From assembly GCF_001685015.1 (NCBI RefSeq), contig NZ_MAYT01000012.1, forward strand, positions 229,269-293,268: DNA of 64,000 bases, written 5' to 3'. The DNA is from Pseudobacillus wudalianchiensis (GTDB lineage Bacteria; Bacillota; Bacilli; Bacillales; Domibacillaceae). Positions 9,113 to 17,299 of the stretch are shown here, one piece after another. Numbering within the stretch: position 1 is the stretch's first letter; each line of letters begins with the position of its first letter. Below the pieces are notes generated by a model, which saw nothing but the letters and a program-made list of their open reading frames with translations, ran no database searches and was not told where the DNA came from. Position numbers and translations under genes: made by a program.

Positions 9113-10669
9113 AGCAAAGATGCGAAAGCGCCAACGGGTGTAACGGCGACGGCAGGAAATGAAGAGATTAAATTAACATGGGTCAAGAACATTGAACCAG
9201 ATGTGAAGGGATATTATATTTATTTCAGCATGGATGGCTCAACGTATAAGAAGCTAGAAAAGGATGGCAGGGATTTATTTGAGGAGAATTTTTTTGAGCA
9301 CAACATGCCAAAAGGAATGAAAGGCTATTATTATGTAACGGCGATAGACGAGAACGGGAATGAGTCGGAGAAATCAGAAATGGTATCGGCTACAGCCAAT
9401 ATCGATGCTGAAGGCAATGTATATGTGGGGAATTCCATTTTAATTAGCAATGAGTCTCTGGATTGGGAAACCTTTCAATCTATTGGAACGTGGCCGGCAG
9501 CTTCTAACATACGATCGCTGGTTAAGAAAGAAGATTCTGCTTCGTATGACATGGATAAAGTTATCTCGCTTCCGGAAATGAGCGGCAAACAACCGGAGGG
9601 GATTGTGCGGAGCAAGAGCAGAATAGCGGGCGAAGACTATCAGCTGTATGACGAAAAGGAATTCTTTTCACAAGATGAAAATGAACCGAATCAGAAGATA
9701 ACAGCGACGCTTCTTTATAATGGAAAGTATGCTCAAGTATGGGCCGATGACAGCCGGTTTACGGAGGAACACGCCAAAAAGATAGGAGAAGAATTTGATA
9801 ACCGCATTTACCCTTTAGTGACGGAACATTTTGGTTCGGAATCAGATATAGATGGGAATGGGAAAATTTCACTCCTTTGTTTTGATATTCAGGGAGATTA
9901 TGCTGGATTCTTTTCGTTTATAGATTTAATCCCAAATGGTTTGCTGCCTGGAACAGAGACATCTAATTCGGGAGAGGTTCTTTATATCGATACAGATCCA
10001 CTAATGGAGAAAAACGGCCAATTGACTGACATTGAAAGGAGCTTCCCATCCATTGTGCATGAGCTGCAGCATTTGGTCAATGCGAATCGGGATTTATATA
10101 TTGAAGAAAATTATGATGAAGAGTATAACGATTCCTTTATGGATATTTGGCTAAATGAAGGTCTTTCTGTGGCCGCTGAACACGTATATAACGGCCCGCA
10201 GTTGGATTGGATTGAATATTACAATCGATCAGAATCAATTCCAGCGGGACATTCGTTATTAAATTGGGAATATGATGGCGATGTGCGGTCTAATTATTCT
10301 CTTTCTTACTTGTTTCTTCAATACTTGCGTATTCAATCAGGACAAGGAACAGCTATTTACAAAGAATTGATTAATGATGAAGACGGAAATTATAAAGCTG
10401 TAGAGAAGATGATCCACAAATACATCGATCCCGATATGAGCTTTGGCGAATTTATGACTGCTTTTAGAGCGGCATTAGTGCTTAAAGCGCCAGAAGTATT
10501 GTATGGCTTTAAAGGAGAAGAAGGGTTTGATCTTCTGTCTGTAAGAGAAGATTCTAAAGGTACCATAAGCCTGAGAGGCGGCGGGGCAATCTTGAAGCCG
10601 ATCGATTCAGAAATAACTGAACCCGCTGATAAAGGAAAAGATGTGAAGTATAACGGCATTTTTCGATGA
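9113..10669 (+). CDS. start-less open frame: FN3 domain plus M30-type zinc metallopeptidase (3' exon C)
   Basis: The frame is open from AAU|AGC to TGA at 10667-10669, about 518 residues. It enters a fibronectin type III domain right after the junction (APTGVTATAGNEEIKLTW ... VTAIDENGNESE, residues about 5-95). A GTG at 9203 would cut this domain in half, so it is not a natural start. The C-terminal part has DIDGNGKI, then HELQHLVN (HExxH zinc site) and WLNEGLSVAAEH with the third-ligand glutamate, as in peptidase family M30 (hyicolysin). Secretion would normally be expected, but no signal peptide is present. Either this is a splice-in protease module for a surface protein, or a truncated gene. 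Confidence 0.65.
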   Translation, partial: SKDAKAPTGVTATAGNEEIKLTWVKNIEPDVKGYYIYFSMDGSTYKKLEKDGRDLFEENFFEHNMPKGMKGYYYVTAIDENGNESEKSEMVSATANIDAEGNVYVGNSILISNESLDWETFQSIGTWPAASNIRSLVKKEDSASYDMDKVISLPEMSGKQPEGIVRSKSRIAGEDYQLYDEKEFFSQDENEPNQKITATLLYNGKYAQVWADDSRFTEEHAKKIGEEFDNRIYPLVTEHFGSESDIDGNGKISLLCFDIQGDYAGFFSFIDLIPNGLLPGTETSNSGEVLYIDTDPLMEKNGQLTDIERSFPSIVHELQHLVNANRDLYIEENYDEEYNDSFMDIWLNEGLSVAAEHVYNGPQLDWIEYYNRSESIPAGHSLLNWEYDGDVRSNYSLSYLFLQYLRIQSGQGTAIYKELINDEDGNYKAVEKMIHKYIDPDMSFGEFMTAFRAALVLKAPEVLYGFKGEEGFDLLSVREDSKGTISLRGGGAILKPIDSEITEPADKGKDVKYNGIFR

Positions 10670-10686
10670 AGCTTAACAATTAAAAG

Positions 10687-10731
10687 GGTCAGTCCCCATC
10701 ACGTTAAAGTGATGGGGACTGACCTTTTTTT
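10687..10731 (+). terminator. terminator after metallopeptidase frame
   Basis: A perfect 16-bp stem (GGTCAGTCCCCATCAC, 10687-10702, with 10709-10724) has loop GTTAAA and a seven-T tail. It belongs to the GGTCAGTCC hairpin family. Confidence 0.9.
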
Positions 10732-10737
10732 GGTGTG

Positions 10738-11224
10738 CCTTATATTCTCCGAGAAGGTAAGCTCAGTAGAGTTAATGAAAAGTTCCAGGCACTGAAGCCG
10801 GGGACCACCACTATTACAGCTTCTTATAAAGGATTCACAGCTAAGGCTGTTATCCATGTAAATTCGTAGCCATTTACAGATTTAAATCCGATTCATGTAG
10901 AGGCTGTTAATGGCTTAGTAGGCAAAGCGATTGCTAGCGGTTTATCAAAAACAACGTTCAGCACCAATGCGACGATTAAACGGATGCATGCTGCGATTAT
11001 GATTGCTAGAGCACTGGAATGAGATGCGATTGTTGCTTCTAAAGAGGATTTAAAGAGATTCCGGCGCTTGGACAAGCTTTTGTTAATCAAATGAAAGCAT
11101 AGAGGTAGAGTTTAACGAGGATGGAAAATGGCCGAAGCAATTCGAAATAGATGGGGTGGAATATAAGAGTGAACTTTATTCGACGATCGAGCCTGATGGC
11201 AATGTTGTCACTAATATCAATTAA
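10738..11224 (+). pseudogene. decayed SLH surface-protein gene
   Basis: Pieces are readable in different frames. A BIG2-like Ig-domain end (LKPGTTTITASYKGFTAKAV) runs to a stop at 10867-10869. An SLH domain (PFTDLNPIHVEAVNGLV ... IKRMHAAIMIARALE) follows to a TGA at about 11020. A C-terminal tail (EYKSELYSTIEPDGNVVTNIN) reaches TAA near 11224. Stops and frameshifts separate them and large parts are missing. The tail position, just before a hairpin and a permease C-terminus, mirrors 1-1580. Confidence 0.75.
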
Positions 11225-11304
11225 GAGAGAAATGCTTTACTATTCTTGGTATATTTCAAACAAGTGTTTGTAATAAGAAAGTTTCGAGAAAGTAAAAAGG
11301 TAAA

Positions 11305-11352
11305 AGGGAATCAGTCCGACAATGCATTAAAGTACCGGAGGACTGATTCCCT
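11305..11352. terminator. bidirectional hairpin between decayed SLH gene and permease
   Basis: AGGGAATCAGTCC (11305-11317) pairs with GGACTGATTCCCT (11340-11352). It sits between convergent units and contains ATTAAAG in its loop, like other members of the hairpin family. Confidence 0.6.
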
Positions 11353-11362
11353 CTTATTTTAC

Positions 11363-12811
11363 CTAAAGACTCCTCTTCTCCAAATCATCCTCCCCATCAT
11401 CATATTGAATCACCCGGTCAATCTCCTCATCCATATGCCGATCGGAATTAGCCGTTCCATATTTAGACATGGACGTCTTGTAAAAAACAAAACCGAGAAT
11501 CACCCAGGCAAAGACGATAAGCCATTCGTAAGGCCAGACGAGGGCAGAAGGCATGCCTGGCATATAGAGAACGGATACGCCTAGGGCCATGAGAGCGGCA
11601 ATCCAGCCGAGTGTTGTGCCGCCGGGCAGCTTGAATGGCCGGTGCATGTTTGGTACTTTTTTGCGCAGGATGATGAAGGAAACGGCGACCATGAACCAGG
11701 CGACGACTAGTCCTAGTCCGCCAGCATCGACAAGCCAGACTAACGCTGGCCGGCCTAGTAACGGAGCCGCGGTAGATAAAATGGCAATCAAGAGAATAGC
11801 TTTATAAGGGGTATTATACTTTGGATGCAATTCTCCAAGCGATTTTGGAAGCATGCCGGATTTGGCGAGTGCATAAATGGCACGGCTTCCGCCTACGTAG
11901 AACCCGATCCAGCTTGTTAAAATGCCTCCGATTCCTCCGAGTACGAGGATATTCCCCATCATCGGACTGTTTCCAAATGCTTTTGCCATTGCATCAGCGG
12001 TCACGAGATTCGATTCGGCCATTTCTACTGGTGTTAACACACGGGATACACCGAATATAACGGCAACGTACCAGACAACGGCTAGCATGACTGAGAAGAT
12101 TAAGAGCTTACCAATTTGTTTTTGCGGGAGGTTAATTTCTTCGGAAGCTTGCGGAATCACGTCAAAGCCGACAAACATGAAAGGGGTCATAATAATAACG
12201 GTTAACAATCCAGCTGTCCCTTTTTCAAAAAGCGGCTGCATATTAGCCGTGCTGCCGGAGATGGAGCTGCCGGTAATTAATAATACTCCGGCAATCGCAA
12301 TAACGAGTGTGAGGATAAAAGTGATCGCCATGGAAAACTTAATGCCACGATAATTGATCCAGGCGATGATAATGGAACCAAGAATGCCGACACCGGCCCA
12401 AGTAATCGTAACATCCCAGCCTGCAATCGTGTACAGATAGCCTTTACTGTAATGAGGGATTAAATACTCAAATACGGTGGGGAGAGCTACGGCTTCAAAA
12501 GCCACGACCGATACGTAGCCAAGAACAATCGCCCACGTTGTAATGAAGCTAGGAACCCGGCCCATCGCCTTGTAGCTGTATACGTGCTCGCCTCCAGCCA
12601 GTGGAAGAGCCGATGCTAACTCTGCATACGTTAAGCCGACGAACGTGACAACAATGCCGCCGATCACGAAGGCTAGAATAGCACCTAACGAACCAGCTTC
12701 TGTAATCCATAGCCCGGTCGTCACCACCCAGCCCCAGCCAATCATTGCCCCAAATGCTAAAGCCAGAACATCTCGATTTCCTAACGTCTTCAAAAACCTT
12801 TGCTCACTCAT
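11363..12811 (-). CDS. APC-family amino-acid permease
   Basis: This 482-residue membrane protein has about 12 predicted hydrophobic segments. The first, after a short N-terminus, carries FGAMIGWGWVV, the glycine-rich TM1 signature of APC transporters. TM6-region residues (PFMFVGFDVIPQASEEI) are also typical. It probably takes up an amino acid or related amine by cation symport; the substrate cannot be read from sequence. The start ATG is preceded by GGAGGGAAATGA. The C-terminus is charged (RHMDEEIDRVIQYDDGEDD). A broken copy of its last quarter lies at 1231-1580. It appears monocistronic, with a shared hairpin downstream. Confidence 0.88.
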   Translation of the reverse strand: MSEQRFLKTLGNRDVLALAFGAMIGWGWVVTTGLWITEAGSLGAILAFVIGGIVVTFVGLTYAELASALPLAGGEHVYSYKAMGRVPSFITTWAIVLGYVSVVAFEAVALPTVFEYLIPHYSKGYLYTIAGWDVTITWAGVGILGSIIIAWINYRGIKFSMAITFILTLVIAIAGVLLITGSSISGSTANMQPLFEKGTAGLLTVIIMTPFMFVGFDVIPQASEEINLPQKQIGKLLIFSVMLAVVWYVAVIFGVSRVLTPVEMAESNLVTADAMAKAFGNSPMMGNILVLGGIGGILTSWIGFYVGGSRAIYALAKSGMLPKSLGELHPKYNTPYKAILLIAILSTAAPLLGRPALVWLVDAGGLGLVVAWFMVAVSFIILRKKVPNMHRPFKLPGGTTLGWIAALMALGVSVLYMPGMPSALVWPYEWLIVFAWVILGFVFYKTSMSKYGTANSDRHMDEEIDRVIQYDDGEDDLEKRSL

Positions 12812-13373
12812 TCATTTCCCTCCAATCAGAATTTAGTAATTCCTCGTGCGCAATCCTAAAAGTAAAAACAAAGAGATAAGCAATTTACTAATAAAACTTA
12901 GTTTCAACTCCTTTCCCTTTAAAAGTAGAAAGTGTAAAACAGGTCGTCTGCTTTAATTATATTAATAAATTTCTTTTAATTTCAAATTTTTGAAAAATGA
13001 AAAGTAATCCCTCCGCACTTTAAAATAATTAAGCAGTGATCCTCAGATCCTGCTCCGAATCTATCCAACTTGCAGATTTTTAATTAAGAAATGATTCCTA
13101 GAAAAAATAAAGAATAGAGAAAGAATACCTAAAATAGCATTGCTAAACGATTAGGTAATTGCTACCATAGTAATATATTTCTAAATAAAAAGGGAAAAGA
13201 AGGAAGGATAAGTAACGTAGAGATTTTTTAATAGAATCTATTATTTTAGCGATCCATTGTTTTGTCTATAGACAGTGAGTCGATCTTTTATAGCACTTTT
13301 AAAATACATAGCATTCCTTTTTAAAAAATCGTTTTTCCTTTGCATCATTCAACTGAAAGAGAGGAGCAAACCA
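12812..13373. other. intergenic region between divergent permease and secreted-protein genes
   Basis: This 562-bp AT-rich stretch holds both outward promoters. I see no gene. A 12-bp palindrome TGTCTATAGACA is at 13263-13274, 100 bases before the ATG at 13374. An eroded hairpin-family relic (CCTCCGCACTTTAAAA) is near 13011. Confidence 0.4.
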
Positions 13374-15872
13374 ATGAATTTCGGAGAGAGAAACAAAAGA
13401 CAACTGCGTGCAGTCTTCACACCGTTATTTGCTTTCATCCTTGTGCTCTCAACGGTATTACCGTCTATCGCATTTGCCGAAGAAGGCGATCAAGGAGGAA
13501 ATGGTAATCCCGCCGGTCCTGAGCTTACCATTGAGTCAGATGTAACTGAACAAGGAGTAAATCAAGGGGGAAATCTAGCCCAAAAAATTATTTTAACACT
13601 GTCCGGTGATATCAAGTGGACAGATCTTACTGGTGCTAAAAAAGCAGCATTGATAGATGCATTTACTGCGACAAGCCAGCCAGAAGAGTGGGAAAAAGTA
13701 AAAAGTGCATTAAAGGGAGATCTAAGTAAAGTAAGTGTAAGCGATGATGATAAAAAGCTGACGATTGAGATTCCAAAAGTTAATAAATATTATTTAACTG
13801 CAGACCAAAAAATCTCCTTAAAAGTACCCTATCAGTTATTAGATGACTCTAAGAATTTATTAGAGGAAAAGACTTTTACCATTAAAGCTACTCCAAAAGT
13901 TCTTATTTCAGGTACAGCAACACCGAACGTTTCTCAGGAGGATATCGTGAAGGGTGGCAAAACCATTGTCCTTACACTGGTTAACGCGGAATGGCAGGAT
14001 AACATCACCACCAATACGATAAATCGTGAGAAGTTGTTGGATAGTTTTACCTGGGGAACTGAAATGGACTCTAATGCTATTAAAGCAAAAATCGGTGCAG
14101 TAAAGACGAGCGCGAAGGTCGTAACCCTCACGTTACCTGCGCTTCCTGGATTTAAAATCTCAAATAATAAAGTAGTAACGTTTACACCGAAAGCCGAATT
14201 GATTAATAGTGAAACATTAAATACGGATTCTGTGGACGCTTTCACGGTCACTCCGGTAACGAATTCAACTGCTGCTGTTTCCGGTACCATTCTTTCTAAT
14301 ACGAATGAATTTGATATCGCAAAAGGCGGAAAGACGATTACGATTACACTAAAAAACGATATATGGGCAAGCGACATAGCAACGAATGAAGCAAAGAGAC
14401 AACAATTAATCAACGGTTTTTCACAAATTGTGACAGGACAGAAGTTTGATGCAGATGTTAAAAGGACAAGTGATACCGTTGTGACACTCACATTGAAAGA
14501 ATGGTCAGGTTTCTCTCTTGATGATGACAAGGTTGTGGATTTAACGATTTCAACAGAATTACTGACTTTTTCAAACCAATCCATTCGTGTACCATCTGCA
14601 TTTAAAATTTCTGCTGTAAAAGCTGAACTGTCAGGTACGGCTACTCCATCACTGGCTGTAGTGGATGTGCAAAAAGGCGGCAAGACCATTATTGTAACAT
14701 TGAAAAACGCTGTGTTTAAAAAGAATATAACGTTTGACGAGACATTGATTAAGACCTTATTTGGAGGGAGCTGGGGGTCTGTAGCAAAGGTGGCAGCGAG
14801 CACTCCAAAAAGCATTCAAGCGACGGGCAGCCGAATGACTATTAAATTACCAGCTGTACCTGATTATAAATCAGACAATGGGGAAATCATTTACTTGAAT
14901 ATTCCTTCTCAATTAATTGATGGCGCACCTGGAGCTAAAACGATTAATGCTGGCAACATTAAAGTGGGCCAGGCTGTTAAAGCAACGCTCAGCAGGAATG
15001 CTTTTACTGAGAGCGACATTACTGGAGGAACTAGCTTTACTATCACACTTGACGGGGCCGAATGGGATCCCGCTCTTCCGACGAATAAAAGTAAAGTAAC
15101 AACGTTGTTGCGCGGATTCACTCCACAAGATCAAACGAAGGAATGGTCGATGATTAGTTCAGCCATTCAGTCTTCTAGCACTTCTTTAACGCTAGCGTCG
15201 ACTAATACATTAGTGATTAAAGTACCTGCTATTTCAAATTATACGATTGTGCGCAAACAGGAAGTAAATATCGTTATTCCGAAAACAGTTTTAAAAGATT
15301 ATAAGTATGATATTCTGGTCACTGGACAATTGACAATTAATCCAAATAACGTGACAGCAGACAAGAAATTTAGTGAAGCGCTGCAAGAAGGTCTGGATCA
15401 ATATATTGGAAATACAAGTCTAGAGAATATCCGTGTAACGGTGCCAGCAAAAAAGGTAAAGACGATTAGCGCCAACACGGTTGATATTCCAAGTGCTAAT
15501 GGAAAAAGTAGTATTACGACGATCGAAGTCCAGGCAAATGAGGGAGTCAATACAGTCAGATTGTCTGTTGGCGGTCAAGATAAAGCTGTCACTAAAGCAG
15601 GGGCAGGCGGAGGTGCCTTTACTTTCGTTTACACGAACCTTGAAAAAAATAGTGAACTGGCGGTCTCTGTATTTCAGGATGGAGTATCCAATCCGTTACA
15701 GGCAACCATTTATAAGAAAATCGGAAGCGGCAGTAAAACATATAACGAGCTTCCTAAAAAAGATCTGACAGGCTCTTACTCTTTGTATCGCTTGTTAACA
15801 GATAAGTCCTTGCTCAAAGAGATTCTTAAATATTATTCTGCAGATGATCTAACAATCGGGAAGGGAGCGTAA
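13374..15872 (+). CDS. secreted repeat protein with five ~120-residue modules
   Basis: This is an 832-residue exported protein. The ATG at 13374 follows GAGAGGAGC and begins MNFGERNKRQ, with a signal peptide ending SIAFA. A longer in-frame opening from 13275 has no ribosome binding site. After the signal come about five diverged repeats. Each has a 'DI.KGGKTI.ITL.NA.W...I' core (near residues 185, 310, 430 and 540 for the clearest) and a 'LLDSF.W' or 'LLRGF' element, and resembles beta-sandwich surface modules. The C-terminal ~150 residues differ and end KDLTGSYSLYRLLTDKSLL. There is no SLH, LPXTG or transmembrane anchor, so it may be released or held by its partner at 15875. I do not recognise a family. 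Confidence 0.85.
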   Translation: MNFGERNKRQLRAVFTPLFAFILVLSTVLPSIAFAEEGDQGGNGNPAGPELTIESDVTEQGVNQGGNLAQKIILTLSGDIKWTDLTGAKKAALIDAFTATSQPEEWEKVKSALKGDLSKVSVSDDDKKLTIEIPKVNKYYLTADQKISLKVPYQLLDDSKNLLEEKTFTIKATPKVLISGTATPNVSQEDIVKGGKTIVLTLVNAEWQDNITTNTINREKLLDSFTWGTEMDSNAIKAKIGAVKTSAKVVTLTLPALPGFKISNNKVVTFTPKAELINSETLNTDSVDAFTVTPVTNSTAAVSGTILSNTNEFDIAKGGKTITITLKNDIWASDIATNEAKRQQLINGFSQIVTGQKFDADVKRTSDTVVTLTLKEWSGFSLDDDKVVDLTISTELLTFSNQSIRVPSAFKISAVKAELSGTATPSLAVVDVQKGGKTIIVTLKNAVFKKNITFDETLIKTLFGGSWGSVAKVAASTPKSIQATGSRMTIKLPAVPDYKSDNGEIIYLNIPSQLIDGAPGAKTINAGNIKVGQAVKATLSRNAFTESDITGGTSFTITLDGAEWDPALPTNKSKVTTLLRGFTPQDQTKEWSMISSAIQSSSTSLTLASTNTLVIKVPAISNYTIVRKQEVNIVIPKTVLKDYKYDILVTGQLTINPNNVTADKKFSEALQEGLDQYIGNTSLENIRVTVPAKKVKTISANTVDIPSANGKSSITTIEVQANEGVNTVRLSVGGQDKAVTKAGAGGGAFTFVYTNLEKNSELAVSVFQDGVSNPLQATIYKKIGSGSKTYNELPKKDLTGSYSLYRLLTDKSLLKEILKYYSADDLTIGKGA

Positions 15873-15874
15873 AG

Positions 15875-16489
15875 ATGAAAAGAATAGCTGCTGTTTTTTT
15901 ATCTGCGTTCTTCCTCCTTTTTGCTTCTAATCCAACGGCATTGGCAAAAGAATGGGATCCTAAATTCACAGACGATATTCATAAGATCTGGAAAGTCTAT
16001 TTTACTGTTCCATTAGATCGGAATTCCCTGACAGCAGACAGTATTTATGTGCTGGATGGGCAGAAGCGACATGCGGTGACGCTGCGGTTAACGGAGGGGG
16101 ATAAGGTAGTGGAAGTGATTCCTTCTGCAGCCTATACAGTCGGTAAATCCTATCGTTTGATGGTGACAACCGCTATTAAGTCTAAGCAGGGGATCGCGTT
16201 ACGAGTTCCTGTTGAAATTCCATTTCAAGTAGTAGACACGACCGATGACATCGGTGATAAAATTCGATCCATCCAAGCAACGACAAGCGGTATTTTAACA
16301 AATGTAACCGTAGCAGTAAGTGCGGACGTTTACCGGGTCACTGTAAACGGTGAAGATATGCATTACATGGGGAATAACATGTATAACTACACGTTGATTG
16401 ATGCGAAGCCCGGAAGTACCCTTACCGTGATCGGCTACGACGAAAACAACAAGCAGATTGAATCCAAACGCTACACAGTTGGAAAATAA
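15875..16489 (+). CDS. small secreted Ig-like protein
   Basis: This 204-residue protein has a signal peptide (about 1-24, ending ALA). It starts two bases after the previous stop with GGGAG just upstream, so translational coupling is likely. Residues about 35-115 (IWKVYFTVPLDRNSLTADSIYVLD ... YRLMVTTAIKSKQG) fit a bacterial Ig-like fold of the SbsA/Big_5 kind seen in S-layer proteins. The remaining ~85 residues form a second beta domain. It probably works with the large secreted repeat protein, but the role is unknown. A terminator follows. Confidence 0.8.
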   Translation: MKRIAAVFLSAFFLLFASNPTALAKEWDPKFTDDIHKIWKVYFTVPLDRNSLTADSIYVLDGQKRHAVTLRLTEGDKVVEVIPSAAYTVGKSYRLMVTTAIKSKQGIALRVPVEIPFQVVDTTDDIGDKIRSIQATTSGILTNVTVAVSADVYRVTVNGEDMHYMGNNMYNYTLIDAKPGSTLTVIGYDENNKQIESKRYTVGK

Positions 16490-16534
16490 GAGTGGTGGGG
16501 TTAGCACCTACTATTTTAAAGTAAGAAACACATT

Positions 16535-16570
16535 AGCAGAGCGCCATTTAGTTGGTTGCTCTGTTTTTTT
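16535..16570 (+). terminator. terminator of the secreted two-gene unit
   Basis: AGCAGAGC...GCTCTGT forms an imperfect stem followed by seven T (16564-16570). Confidence 0.7.
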
Positions 16571-16647
16571 GTGGAACGAGCTCATATGTGAATTTTCGGC
16601 CAAGCGCACGAGTATCGGCCTATTCTTTTTTTGATGCCATTTTCTCA

Positions 16648-16689
16648 TTGACGAATGCCTCTTCATAAAAGATAATGATAATCATTATC
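16648..16689 (+). promoter_or_regulatory. sigma-A promoter overlapped by a perfect Fur box
   Basis: TTGACG (16648-16653), 17-base spacer, GATAAT (16671-16676). The -10 is the first hexamer of GATAATGATAATCATTATC (16671-16689), a perfect 19-bp Fur operator. Iron-loaded Fur would block RNA polymerase, so the DoxX gene downstream should be induced by iron limitation. Confidence 0.9.
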
Positions 16690-16727
16690 AATTGTGTAAG
16701 AGGATTATCATTTACAGGAGGGCTTTT

Positions 16728-17240
16728 ATGATTATTCATTTTTTAAGAGAGAATCGTTATGCATCTTATGGGTTACTTGTTTTACGTCTTTACCTTGGTT
16801 GGCAGTGGCTCCATGCTGGCTGGGAGAAAATTAGCGGCGGCCAGTTTGATGCCAGTGGCTTTCTGCTGGGAGCGGTTGAGAAAATGACAGGTGAGCATCC
16901 GGCTGTGCAGCCTTGGTGGGGGACTTTCTTAAAAGAGTTTGCCTTGCCAAACGTCGAGATTTTTAACGCGCTTATCCCATGGGGAGAGTTTTTAGTCGGT
17001 CTTGGACTCATTCTTGGTCTCTTTACTTCTTATGCTGCGTTAATGGGACTCGTGATGAACTTTTCTTATCTGCTTTCAGGTACGACGAGCACAAATCCGC
17101 AAATGGTAATCCTCGGCTTCGTCGTTTTAGTTGCTGGAGTCAACGCAGGCAGAATTGGTGTTGATCGTTGGATTAGTCGCCGTGCAGGAAAATCATCGGT
17201 GAAAAATTCCGATCCTAATGCGTTATCCGAAAGTGCGTGA
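16728..17240 (+). CDS. DoxX-family membrane protein, Fur-regulated
   Basis: This is a 170-residue protein with about four membrane segments. The ATG at 16728 has AGGAGG nine bases upstream. The N-terminal LVLRLYLGWQWLHAGWEKI is the typical DoxX/thiosulfate:quinone-oxidoreductase-subunit opening, and PWGEFLVGLGLILGLFT matches the second conserved helix pair. DoxX proteins are linked to respiratory or redox membrane complexes, but the reaction is unclear for this member. The perfect Fur box in the promoter ties it to iron limitation. It is alone between terminators. Confidence 0.85.
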   Translation: MIIHFLRENRYASYGLLVLRLYLGWQWLHAGWEKISGGQFDASGFLLGAVEKMTGEHPAVQPWWGTFLKEFALPNVEIFNALIPWGEFLVGLGLILGLFTSYAALMGLVMNFSYLLSGTTSTNPQMVILGFVVLVAGVNAGRIGVDRWISRRAGKSSVKNSDPNALSESA

Positions 17241-17264
17241 GCTAGATCATAAAAACCCAAAAAA

Positions 17265-17293
17265 ACCTTCAGACAGAAATCCTGTCTGAAGGT
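17265..17293 (-). terminator. terminator of the SLH-VWA gene
   Basis: ACCTTCAGACAG (17265-17276) pairs with 17282-17293 around AAATC. On the minus strand the stem is followed by seven T. It may also stop doxX transcripts. Confidence 0.8.
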
Positions 17294-17299
17294 CTATCC

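Noticed and set aside
5194-10669. Intron-encoded reverse transcriptase or diversity-generating retroelement
   Set aside because: No frame in the window carries reverse transcriptase motifs such as YADD, and there is no template/variable repeat pair.
11246-11584. 112-codon plus-strand frame over the permease end
   Set aside because: It is antisense to the permease and the hairpin, has no ribosome binding site and looks like a shadow frame.
13934-14815. 293-codon minus-strand frame inside the secreted repeat gene
   Set aside because: The Val/Thr/Ser-rich translation mirrors the repeat gene on the other strand, and it has no start signals.
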